The notes below the pieces were generated by a model. The model did no database searches, was not told the origin of the DNA, and saw only the letters and a program-made list of their open reading frames with translations. Both the position numbers and the translations under genes were made by a program. DNA of 5,021 bases from an uncultured Planctomycetota bacterium (GTDB lineage Bacteria; Planctomycetota; Phycisphaerae; Sedimentisphaerales; Anaerobacaceae), in the NCBI GenBank assembly GCA_903927855.1, contig CAIYOL010000158.1, positions 1 through 5,021 on the forward strand, in the 5' to 3' direction. Numbering within the stretch: the first letter of the stretch is position 1; every line of letters starts with the position of its first letter. Below are positions 1-4,993 of the stretch, one piece after another.

Positions 1-15
1 AATCCGGTCAAGATA

Positions 16-501
16 TTATTTGCGATACTTTTTCATATCTCTGCTTATGTCCCGCTTCTGTTCTCGCTCGGCGATTTTTCTGCGCTTATCGTATTGCCTT
101 TTGCCTTTGGCCAGCGCAAGCTCTATTTTTGCCAGGCCTCTGCCGCTGAAATAAATCCGAAGAGGCACAAGCGTAAAGCCTCGCTGCTCGAGCTTTGTTT
201 TTATCCTGCGAAGCTCAGCCTTATGCAGCAGCAGTTTTCTTTTTCTGGTCGGCTCATGATTATTCTCGCCCGCCTGTTTATACTGCGCTATGGTCGCCCC
301 GACCAGCCAGCACTCGTTACCTATAATCCTCGCGTATGAGCCATCAAGGTTGGCCTGCGCTGCTCGAAGCGATTTCACCTCCGTGCCTAAAAGCGACATC
401 CCGGCCTCGAACTTATCGACAAGCTCGAAATTGTGATAGGCCTTCTTGTTAACAGCCACCTGGCCCTGTCCGTCCTTGCCCTTGCGTGATTTCGCTGCCA
501 T
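16..501 (-). CDS. smpB: SsrA-binding protein SmpB (trans-translation, ribosome rescue)
   Basis: SmpB binds tmRNA and delivers it to ribosomes stalled on mRNAs lacking a stop codon, so that the nascent peptide is tagged for proteolysis; it acts in the cytoplasm. The 161-residue product has the usual family length. Family hallmarks are in order: NKKAYHNFEL near residue 18, GTEVKSLR at 39-46, NLDGSYARI at 51-59, the basic NHEPTRKRKLLLHK at 81-94, LVPLRIYF at 111-118, ELALAKGKRQYDKR at 127-140, and a highly basic C-terminal tail ending KKYRK, which in the family becomes helical in the mRNA channel. The start is ATG and the stop TAA. No strong Shine-Dalgarno lies close to the ATG; a GGAG about 20 nt upstream is too far to be convincing. 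The DUF3147-like gene ends 76 bp upstream on the same strand, so co-transcription is possible. The tmRNA gene itself is not in this window. Identification is secure. Confidence 0.97.
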   Translation of the reverse strand: MAAKSRKGKDGQGQVAVNKKAYHNFELVDKFEAGMSLLGTEVKSLRAAQANLDGSYARIIGNECWLVGATIAQYKQAGENNHEPTRKRKLLLHKAELRRIKTKLEQRGFTLVPLRIYFSGRGLAKIELALAKGKRQYDKRRKIAEREQKRDISRDMKKYRK

Positions 502-513
502 TTAAGCAATAAT

Positions 514-571
514 AGCCGGACAACTCCAATTTTGCAAGAAAACAGGATTGCGCCCTCCGCTAAATCCGGCT
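514..571. repeat. 7-bp inverted repeat in the smpB leader
   Basis: AGCCGGA at 514-520 is matched exactly by TCCGGCT at 565-571, enclosing 44 nt. A competing 5-bp pair, GGATT at 545-549 with AATCC at 563-567, overlaps the right arm, so the two foldings exclude each other. The element lies between the DUF3147-like stop and the smpB start, in what would be the smpB leader. There is no run of T after it in either direction, so it does not look like an intrinsic terminator. It may be chance. Confidence 0.3.
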
Positions 572-577
572 CAATTT

Positions 578-913
578 TTATTTACCGAGCAGCCATTGAT
601 GCACCATCGCCGCTGCAAACCATACCGTGAAACCTGCACAAAGAACAACCCACAGGGATAGATGTTTCCGGAAGCACACAAACGCCGCAAGGTAAAACAA
701 AACGGTCGGCAAAACGCCCCACAAAACCCCCTTGCAAAAGTCGCTCATCAGGCCGAAATTACCCGGATTGTCCGAATACAGCCAGAGCAGCACTATAAGA
801 CTGGTCAACGGCATCACGGCAATCAGCCCCGCCAATGTCGGAAGCTTGCGCCCTATCTGCGTGCAGAAGACAATCACGCAAACAGTAATCAGCAATCTGA
901 TAAGAAATCGCAT
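578..913 (-). CDS. DUF3147-like small integral membrane protein
   Basis: A 111-residue very hydrophobic protein with four predicted membrane helices (about residues 3-19, 25-46, 62-81 and 86-108) and short polar connectors; it should sit in the cytoplasmic membrane. The segment PTLAGLIAVMPLTSLIVLLWLY (25-46), followed by a short polar loop and a third helix with a GVLPTVLFYL core, matches what I know of the DUF3147 family, whose function is not established. Length fits that family. The start is ATG at 913 and the stop TAA; no clear Shine-Dalgarno is visible, and the gene begins 32 bp after the DUF4870 stop, so translation may depend on the upstream message. Assignment to DUF3147 is from pattern memory; that it is a real membrane protein gene is more certain than the family. 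Confidence 0.82.
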   Translation of the reverse strand: MRFLIRLLITVCVIVFCTQIGRKLPTLAGLIAVMPLTSLIVLLWLYSDNPGNFGLMSDFCKGVLWGVLPTVLFYLAAFVCFRKHLSLWVVLCAGFTVWFAAAMVHQWLLGK

Positions 914-945
914 AGTTGCGACCGGACCGGTTTAGATCGAATTTC

Positions 946-1302
946 TTATTTGATAAGCCGGATGCTCACCGGATACCGATAATGATCGCCTTTATTTGCC
1001 GCGATGCAGGCCATAATGCAGAAGATTAAGTCCACTACCCCAACTGCCGGGAACAGCAGAAAGCCGATGCATAAAAAAGACAACAGGCTTGCGGCAACGT
1101 ATGCAATTGCAATCGTAATCTGAAAATTTAGTGCCTCTTTGCCCTGCTCATCGACGAACGGGTGCTCGTCTTTTTTCACCAGCCAAATGATCAGCGGCCC
1201 CACAAAGCAGGTAAAGATGCCCAAAAGATGCGCCAGCATCGCAAACGTCTTAGCGTCTTTGCTCACTCCTGACGGACTTGGAGTTACGTTCGTTTCTGCC
1301 AT
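946..1302 (-). CDS. DUF4870 domain membrane protein
   Basis: A 118-residue protein with a polar, Ser/Thr/Pro-rich N-terminus and three hydrophobic segments (about 20-42, 60-80 and 82-102). The family layout of DUF4870 (Tic20-like) is clear: an AMLAHLLGIF first helix, then KKDEHPFVDEQGKEALNFQ (43-61) with the conserved ...V.....EALNFQ pattern, two further helices, and the ending ANKGDHYRYPVSIRLIK (102-118). Function is not established for the family; it is a cytoplasmic membrane protein. The ATG at 1302 is well supported by AAAGGAG at 1310-1316, seven bases upstream. The DUF3147-like membrane gene follows 32 bp downstream, so the two are probably co-transcribed. It is separated from the methyltransferase gene upstream by 191 bp, which suggests its own promoter. 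Confidence 0.92.
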   Translation of the reverse strand: MAETNVTPSPSGVSKDAKTFAMLAHLLGIFTCFVGPLIIWLVKKDEHPFVDEQGKEALNFQITIAIAYVAASLLSFLCIGFLLFPAVGVVDLIFCIMACIAANKGDHYRYPVSIRLIK

Positions 1303-1410
1303 AGTCTGACTCCTTTCTGTTAAACTATGCCTTGCTCAACAAACTGTTTTCCTCTTTAACAAAGGTCTCTTAAAAAGGCAAGAACAAAATTTATGCCTCT
1401 GTGACTTGCT

Positions 1411-1438
1411 ATTGTAGCGATCGCACGTCCAAATACAA
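1411..1438 (-). promoter_or_regulatory. Possible sigma-70-type promoter of the DUF4870/DUF3147 genes
   Basis: Read on the minus strand, TTGTAT (1433-1438) is followed after 16 bp by TACAAT (1411-1416), five of six matches to the -10 consensus but only three of six for the -35. The spacer contains the palindrome GCGATCGC (1417-1424). Transcription from here would give a leader of about 100 nt before the DUF4870 start. The 191-bp gap otherwise shows no gene and no convincing terminator for the upstream operon. Confidence 0.28.
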
Positions 1439-1493
1439 CCGCCAAATCTGCATTTAGCGCAAATTGTATCCTGCGTCCCCCAAATTATATTTT

Positions 1494-2438
1494 CTACTCC
1501 GCCGGCTTTCTGCTATCCCTGCAGAACTGGCCCATCAGCATCATCGCTTCATTCATTTTATCCGCGGAACCATCCATTTTTGCGTATGCCTCGACCAGCT
1601 CAAATAAGTCCGGTGCCGCCTCGGAAGTGCCGTAATGATGCGAAACGTTGACAATGCCGCCGTCAAGGCCGTACTCTATCGCTTTTGCAACATAAGCCCT
1701 GCAGACGCCGATTTTTCGACTCGGCAAATCGCGCACGCAATTGCTTATGCCTCCTGTGAAATGAACGCCTTTCATCTCCGGGTCGTTCCTTATCTTCTTT
1801 ATGGTTTCGAATGTTTTGTATGTATAGCTTTGCTGACCGGGCTCCATCGGCATATCTATCGCCAGCGGAAATATCGTCGGGTCAAAAAATATCTCACCAG
1901 GTTTAAAGCCGTATTTGCCTGTGGCTTCTCTGAAAATTTCCTTGGCCACCGAATAAAAATCGTCAATCGAAGGCTGACTGGACTCCACCATCAAAAGGCC
2001 GACGAAGGCATAATCGTAGTCCTTTTTCAGCGGCAGCATATTATTCATCGTGTAAACCTTTATCGAGTTCACCAGCGGCTGGGCGACTTTGTCATCCGTA
2101 TTGAACCACTCCTTCAGCCCCGCCTTGAGCACATTGTCGTTGCTGCTGTCGATGCAAATCGGCACACCCCCACCCCATTTGCGGACCAGCTTGACGTATT
2201 CGACCATCATATCAACGGCTGTCTGCGGGTCGTCTTCACCGAATGCATCAAGATTGACCGCGATATAGTCGGCACCCTCCGTCGCCTGCGATTCAATCAG
2301 CCCTTTGATGTAATTCAGCGGCTCCGACGGCTTCAAATATGCGCTAGATCCAAGCCCGGCTAACTGCTTCATCTGTTCCGCCGTTTTCGGAATTGACGCA
2401 TGCACCGACTCGCCAATCGAAATAAACGTTTTTTTCAT
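1494..2438 (-). CDS. Stand-alone pterin-binding methyltransferase (AcsE / MetH pterin-domain type)
   Basis: A 314-residue soluble protein with the TIM-barrel signature of methyltetrahydrofolate:corrinoid methyltransferases (PF00809 pterin-binding fold, as in AcsE, MtrH-like enzymes and the folate domain of MetH). Landmarks in order: GADYIAVNLDAFGEDD (55-70), CIDSSN (95-100, AcsE-type CLDSTN), NSIK (124-127), FFDPTIFPLAIDM (184-196), GGISNCVRDLPSRK (229-242, compare the family GLSN....LPNR) and GLDGGIVN (257-264). These strands carry the pterin pocket in the family. The B12-binding and homocysteine-binding domains of MetH are absent. It starts 3 bp after the metF stop, with AAGGGG inside the end of metF seven bases before the ATG, so it is translationally coupled to MetF, the source of 5-methyl-tetrahydrofolate. 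I infer it binds that product and passes the methyl to a corrinoid protein encoded elsewhere. Dihydropteroate synthase shares the fold but is less likely in this context. At 314 residues it is longer than AcsE (about 260). Confidence 0.85.
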   Translation of the reverse strand: MKKTFISIGESVHASIPKTAEQMKQLAGLGSSAYLKPSEPLNYIKGLIESQATEGADYIAVNLDAFGEDDPQTAVDMMVEYVKLVRKWGGGVPICIDSSNDNVLKAGLKEWFNTDDKVAQPLVNSIKVYTMNNMLPLKKDYDYAFVGLLMVESSQPSIDDFYSVAKEIFREATGKYGFKPGEIFFDPTIFPLAIDMPMEPGQQSYTYKTFETIKKIRNDPEMKGVHFTGGISNCVRDLPSRKIGVCRAYVAKAIEYGLDGGIVNVSHHYGTSEAAPDLFELVEAYAKMDGSADKMNEAMMLMGQFCRDSRKPAE

Positions 2439-2441
2439 CGC

Positions 2442-3311
2442 TTAACCCCTTATTGCGCTTAAAATTTCCCGCGTCGGGTCAACCTTATTCAACGTATAAA
2501 AATGCAGCCCCGGCACGCCGCCTTTGAGCAGCTCCTTGCATTGCCGCACGGCAAACTCTACGCCCTTTTTGTATGTTTCTTCCGCGTTGCCGTCCAATGG
2601 CTTGAAAATATCGTGGACGCTCTGCGGGATGGTCGCCCCGCAGGTCTTGCAGAACCGCAACAGTGTCTGGTAATCCGTAATCGGCAGAATCCCAGGGATA
2701 ATCGGCACCGTCACCCCCACTTTTCTTATCCTGTCCACATATTCGAAATAATCCTTGTTGTCGAAGAAAAGCTGGGTAATTATGAACTCGCCGCCTGTAT
2801 CAATTTTAATCTTCATATATTTGGAATCGGTGGGTTTGTCCGGGCAGTTGACGTGCCCCTCAGGAAAACCCGCCACGCCGATGCTGAAGAAATCTCCGAA
2901 ACTGCGAATCATATTAATCAATTGATAACAATACTCATAGCCATCCGGTGCCGGCTTCCAATCCTCGCCAACGGGCGCATCACCGCGAAGGGCCAGAATG
3001 TTACAAATATTTCTCCTTTTCATTTCCGTCAGAATGGTCTTTAGCTCGCTCTTGCTGTGCCCAACACAGGTAAAATGGTGCATCACCGGGGTATCGGTGC
3101 TCTTCTGTATCTCGTCGGCGATTTCCATCGTCATCGCACGCGTAGTGCCGCCCGCTCCGTATGTTACCGAAAACCAGTCGGGTGCCAATCCCGCATAAAC
3201 GCCCGCCGTTTCAAAAAGCTTTAGCTTCCCCTTGTCCGTCTTGGGCGGGAAAAACTCGAAAGAATATGTGCGTTTTTTCTCTTTCAAAATATCTGCTATC
3301 TTCCTTATCAT
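2442..3311 (-). CDS. metF: Methylenetetrahydrofolate reductase MetF
   Basis: MetF is a FAD enzyme that reduces 5,10-methylene-tetrahydrofolate to 5-methyl-tetrahydrofolate, feeding methionine synthesis or corrinoid methyl transfer. At 289 residues it has the usual length of the bacterial catalytic domain. Visible family motifs: SFEFFPPKT (17-25, with the catalytic Glu at 19), SVTYGAGG (48-55), HHFTCVGHS (78-86), NILALRGD (104-111, the Asp near the flavin), GVAGFPEGH (145-153), GGEFIITQLFFD (173-184, the folate-contacting Gln at 180), IIPGILPI (204-211) and the C-terminal GVPGLHFYTLNK (265-276). The ATG at 3311 has a purine-rich AGGAAGGA immediately upstream. It is the first gene of a two-gene operon with the pterin-binding methyltransferase. 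The leader appears to be only about 50-60 nt, too short for a SAM or cobalamin riboswitch, so control may rest on the AT-rich inverted repeat at 3338-3380. Identification is secure. Confidence 0.98.
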   Translation of the reverse strand: MIRKIADILKEKKRTYSFEFFPPKTDKGKLKLFETAGVYAGLAPDWFSVTYGAGGTTRAMTMEIADEIQKSTDTPVMHHFTCVGHSKSELKTILTEMKRRNICNILALRGDAPVGEDWKPAPDGYEYCYQLINMIRSFGDFFSIGVAGFPEGHVNCPDKPTDSKYMKIKIDTGGEFIITQLFFDNKDYFEYVDRIRKVGVTVPIIPGILPITDYQTLLRFCKTCGATIPQSVHDIFKPLDGNAEETYKKGVEFAVRQCKELLKGGVPGLHFYTLNKVDPTREILSAIRG

Positions 3312-3337
3312 TTAGTCCTTCCTGTCATTTCAGCGAT

Positions 3338-3380
3338 AATAGTTTATAACTTTTATTTACAATGACTTATATAAACTATT
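3338..3380. repeat. 11-bp perfect inverted repeat in the metF promoter/leader
   Basis: AATAGTTTATA (3338-3348) and TATAAACTATT (3370-3380) are exact reverse complements separated by 21 bp. Their centres are 32 bp apart, close to three turns of B-DNA, so a protein bound to both would sit on one face. The right arm overlaps the proposed metF -10 and the left arm falls just downstream of the expected transcription start. It could be a paired operator. As RNA it would form only a weak, AT-only stem-loop. No regulator can be named. Confidence 0.45.
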
Positions 3381-3397
3381 TACGAAGACGTATACAA
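3368..3397 (-). promoter_or_regulatory. Probable metF operon promoter
   Basis: On the minus strand TTGTAT (3392-3397) is followed after 18 bp by TATATA (3368-3373), in the AT-richest part of the gap and about 57 bp before the metF ATG. The matches are moderate (three of six and four of six). An alternative, TTGTAA with TATTAT after 15 bp, lies slightly closer to the gene, so the exact start point is uncertain. That a promoter is needed here is clear, because the nearest upstream minus-strand gene ends 485 bp away. Confidence 0.4.
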
Positions 3398-3471
3398 CAT
3401 GGAAGTCGTTTTTTCACACTATATTGCTGCAAAATTACTCGAAAAATGTGCCGTTGCGGGCGGTTTGGTGT

Positions 3472-3491
3472 TGTGGATAACCTGTTGATAA
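3472..3491 (-). promoter_or_regulatory. Tandem DnaA boxes (one perfect, one near-perfect)
   Basis: Read on the minus strand, TTATCCACA (3472-3480) is a perfect consensus DnaA box, and TTATCAACA (3483-3491), one mismatch away, lies in the same orientation 11 bp off, one helical turn. Further candidates in the same 485-bp gap are TTATCCACT (3731-3739, one mismatch), TTATTAACA (3637-3645, two mismatches) and, on the plus strand, TTATTTACA (3353-3361, two mismatches). The AT-rich stretch 3336-3382 about 90 bp away could serve as an unwinding element. This may be a replication origin, a DnaA reservoir or a DnaA-regulated promoter. No dnaA, dnaN or gyrB is in the window to support the origin reading. 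Confidence 0.45.
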
Positions 3492-3521
3492 TCCAAATTT
3501 TGTCCTTTGAAGGAATTTCCG

Positions 3522-3764
3522 ATGGTGCCAAACAAAACCGATACGTTTTTGCCGTCGCCTTTTAGGCCCGGCCGCAGCAGAAAATCGCAATCTTTAAGTC
3601 CACAACAGCAAAGAAGTTACATCAATCTGCGGCAAGTGTTAATAAAATCAAAACGAGGTCCCGAATGCTATGTTACCAATTTTGCCAAAACACCCCAGAT
3701 TAACATCGCCCCGAAACGAAATCGGTCTTTAGTGGATAATTCTTATAAACGTCCGCTGGCTTGA
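3522..3764 (+). CDS. Hypothetical small basic protein (doubtful)
   Basis: An 80-codon reading frame on the plus strand, the only candidate gene in that direction. I do not recognise the product. From ATG at 3522 it begins MVPNKTDTF, has a Ser/Pro/Gln/Arg-rich first half that looks disordered (PGRSRKSQSLSPQQQR), one Cys, no membrane segment, and many Lys/Arg throughout. Support: GAAGGA lies seven bases before the ATG, a good ribosome-binding site. Against: no family resemblance, low-complexity composition, no clear promoter, and the frame covers two of the weaker DnaA-box candidates (3637-3645 and 3731-3739). It would converge on the YIP1-like gene, ending 32 bp from that gene's stop, with no terminator hairpin visible between them. 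An in-frame TTG at 3507 is a less likely start. It may be a chance frame in a non-coding region. Confidence 0.28.
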   Translation: MVPNKTDTFLPSPFRPGRSRKSQSLSPQQQRSYINLRQVLIKSKRGPECYVTNFAKTPQINIAPKRNRSLVDNSYKRPLA

Positions 3765-3796
3765 AAATGCTCCGTTAGCCTAGAATCCTGCTGGTG

Positions 3797-4432
3797 TTAT
3801 GAATTTTGTAGAGATACTAAGAACACTCGAATGAGCAGGACAGATACTGCCTCTGCCAGTATTACGCTGACAATAAATGTCACAACTGCTCTTGCGCCTT
3901 TTATATTGCAGGATACTGCGTATGCCCGATACATCAATGCAACCATCCAGATTGTCATAAGAAGAACTGCAATCATAGCAAATCCGAATACCAACACATC
4001 TGCGGGATTAATTGTAACCGCCGGCGCAGCTTGCGTAACCTTGGACATTATATACTCAAGGACTCTTCGATTGGCGTTCGGCAGCATCGCCAAAGCGGTT
4101 ATCAAATAAGGCCATCTCGCCAATGCCTGCGTCCCAATGACATCTATAATCCTGAAAGAACTGCGAGATACAATGAAACCGAAAATAATCAGTAGAACCG
4201 TCATACTCATCCAATCAATTAGACCTTCCGCCAGGAAAAACCACAACGGCTTTGCAGCTCCCGTATGAACGTCAAGTAAACCGTCGAAATGAGTATTGCT
4301 CAAAGAGCCGATGAATGAGCTTGCCAATATAATCACCAAGCCCAGCAGCAATGCCTGAAAACCTGCAACGAACCTGAAAGGGTTAAACAGCCATTGAAGT
4401 AATCGATTGCTATTTGCTGCAACTTCAGTCAT
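3797..4432 (-). CDS. YIP1-like five-helix membrane protein
   Basis: A 211-residue integral membrane protein with five predicted helices (about 22-42, 66-89, 101-118, 145-167 and 182-204). The layout resembles bacterial YIP1-family proteins: a short polar N-terminus, an LLQWLFNPFRFVAGF entry with the NP..F pattern, a large loop, then the C-terminal helices with MVALMYRAYAVSCNIKGARA (163-182), like the W...L...AY...SG.....A segment that the family carries before the last helix. Function in bacteria is not established; transport or membrane-trafficking roles are known only for eukaryotic Yip1. It starts 5 bp after the DUF2089 regulator stop, with AAGGAG at the very end of that gene eight bases before the ATG, so it is translationally coupled and probably the regulator's main target or partner. 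Family assignment is by pattern only; the membrane nature is certain. Confidence 0.75.
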   Translation of the reverse strand: MTEVAANSNRLLQWLFNPFRFVAGFQALLLGLVIILASSFIGSLSNTHFDGLLDVHTGAAKPLWFFLAEGLIDWMSMTVLLIIFGFIVSRSSFRIIDVIGTQALARWPYLITALAMLPNANRRVLEYIMSKVTQAAPAVTINPADVLVFGFAMIAVLLMTIWMVALMYRAYAVSCNIKGARAVVTFIVSVILAEAVSVLLIRVFLVSLQNS

Positions 4433-4437
4433 AACTT

Positions 4438-4728
4438 CTACTCCTTACCTTCTTTTCCGCTTTTTTCAGTGAATTTAATCCGTTCGATAACCTCATCGAG
4501 CCGGTTGCGGACCGTTGGGTAGCTCAGACCCAGCAGCTTCGCCATTTCTTTCAGCGAGCCGCTTGCCTTTATAAACTCCAGCACGAACCCCTCGTCCTCA
4601 ATGGATAGTCTCGCAAGCAGAGGCAATTCATATTGCCCCTGTATCTCCGTCTGGCACCGCTCGCAAATCAGACTTTTCACTTTCAATTGACTGCTGCACG
4701 ATGGACATGTTGTCGGCAATACCTTCAT
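4438..4728 (-). CDS. DUF2089 zinc-ribbon/HTH regulator-like protein
   Basis: A 96-residue soluble protein with two parts. An N-terminal zinc ribbon has C8-x2-C11 and C22-x2-C25 (CPSC and CERC). A C-terminal helix-turn-helix covers about residues 57-84, with GSLKEMAKLLGLSYPTVRNRLDEVIERI, the LGxSYPTVRNRLD core being typical of DUF2089. The family is treated as a likely DNA-binding regulator; no target is established. Start choice: a longer reading begins at TTG 4737, but that codon sits directly on the ribosome-binding sequence AAAGGGA (4738-4744). The ATG at 4728 lies nine bases after it and gives MKVLPTTCPSC, as expected for the family. The gene is first in an operon with the YIP1-like protein. 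Two 12-bp direct repeats overlap its promoter, so autoregulation is a reasonable inference. Confidence 0.92.
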   Translation of the reverse strand: MKVLPTTCPSCSSQLKVKSLICERCQTEIQGQYELPLLARLSIEDEGFVLEFIKASGSLKEMAKLLGLSYPTVRNRLDEVIERIKFTEKSGKEGKE

Positions 4729-4759
4729 ATATCTCAATCCCTTTAACCTAAGGCCTTTT

Positions 4760-4792
4760 CTTAATAATATTCAACATATACTTAATAATATT
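4760..4792. repeat. Two 12-bp direct repeats spaced 21 bp, upstream of the DUF2089 gene
   Basis: CTTAATAATATT occurs identically at 4760-4771 and 4781-4792 (AATATTATTAAG on the coding strand), with starts 21 bp apart, two turns of B-DNA. The upstream copy includes the proposed -10 and the other falls around and after the likely transcription start, the usual place for a repressor site. The DUF2089 product of the downstream gene is the obvious candidate binder, but that is inference. Confidence 0.55.
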
Positions 4793-4815
4793 AAACTATT
4801 ATTCACTTTTTGCAA
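4787..4815 (-). promoter_or_regulatory. Probable promoter of the DUF2089/YIP1 operon
   Basis: On the minus strand TTGCAA (4810-4815) is followed after exactly 17 bp by AATATT (4787-4792), four of six matches at each element. TATTAT overlapping a few bases downstream is a better -10 at 19-bp spacing. Either places the transcription start about 50 nt before the ATG, inside or beside the direct repeats. Confidence 0.42.
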
Positions 4816-4840
4816 GAAAAATATTGGTATTTTTCAAAAA

Positions 4841-4921
4841 ATTTCGCCCCTCGTAGCGCAGCGGAAATCCTCAAGAAATGCTTCTTGGTTAGGAACAGGG
4901 GACCCGCCAATTCCTCGAAAT
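4841..4921. other. Nested inverted-repeat element in non-coding DNA
   Basis: Four sets of complementary arms nest in about 80 bp: ATTTCG (4841-4846) with CGAAAT (4916-4921); CCCCT (4847-4851) with AGGGG (4897-4901); TCCT (4868-4871) with AGGA (4891-4894); and CAAGAA (4872-4877) with TTCTTG (4882-4887) around the four-base loop ATGC. The innermost two form one stem with a 3-nt bulge. The element ends are also related: 4828-4850 and 4909-4931 match at 17 of 23 bases as direct repeats. It could be a structured RNA, a REP-like or MITE-like repeat, or chance. A minus-strand frame of 44 codons through it (4803-4937) has no ribosome-binding site and is not called. The rest of 4729-5021 holds only the promoter region and the short frame at the right edge. 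Confidence 0.35.
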
Positions 4922-4957
4922 ATTTAGCCCCCTGCATTCAACTTTTTGCGCCATTTT

Positions 4958-4993
4958 TTATAAGTACTTGCGCCCTAAAGAGTTCGTCTCCAT
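4958..4993 (-). other. Eleven-codon reading frame with strong ribosome-binding site, possible gene remnant
   Basis: ATG at 4993 is preceded by AAGGAA (4998-5003) four bases away and encodes METNSLGRKYL before a TAA. The SLGR.. start recalls the N-terminus of S-adenosylmethionine decarboxylase (SpeD, typically ..SLGRH..), but eleven residues cannot establish that, and nothing further of that protein follows in any frame. It could be a truncated gene start interrupted by the repeat element just downstream, a leader peptide, or chance. Its upstream region lies outside the window. Confidence 0.2.

Noticed and set aside
662..982. Overlapping plus-strand frames opposite the DUF3147-like gene
   Set aside because: The minus-strand product has four well-formed membrane helices, whereas the plus-strand peptides are polar and featureless.
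1441..1493. Possible intrinsic terminator after the methyltransferase gene
   Set aside because: Only short interrupted stems (for example AAAT with ATTT around CTGC) can be paired and no T-run follows in the direction of transcription.
1635..2363. A 242-codon plus-strand frame opposite the methyltransferase gene
   Set aside because: It is wholly antisense to a gene with clear family motifs, its product shows no recognisable domain, and long antisense frames are common opposite such genes.
2502..3044. A 180-codon plus-strand frame opposite metF
   Set aside because: It lies entirely antisense to an unambiguous metF and shows no family features.
3308..3328. A 6-codon upstream frame (MTGRTK) whose TGA overlaps the metF ATG as ATGA
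   Set aside because: It has no ribosome-binding site of its own, and its codons are made of metF's Shine-Dalgarno; coincidence is the simplest reading.
4362..4737. TTG at 4737 as the start of the DUF2089 gene
   Set aside because: The TTG immediately abuts the Shine-Dalgarno sequence, while ATG 4728 has correct spacing and gives the usual family N-terminus.
4803..4937. A 44-codon minus-strand frame with an internal GAKYFEE / GAKFFEK repeat
   Set aside because: No ribosome-binding site precedes the ATG, and the internal repeat is explained by the imperfect DNA direct repeats that flank the inverted-repeat element.
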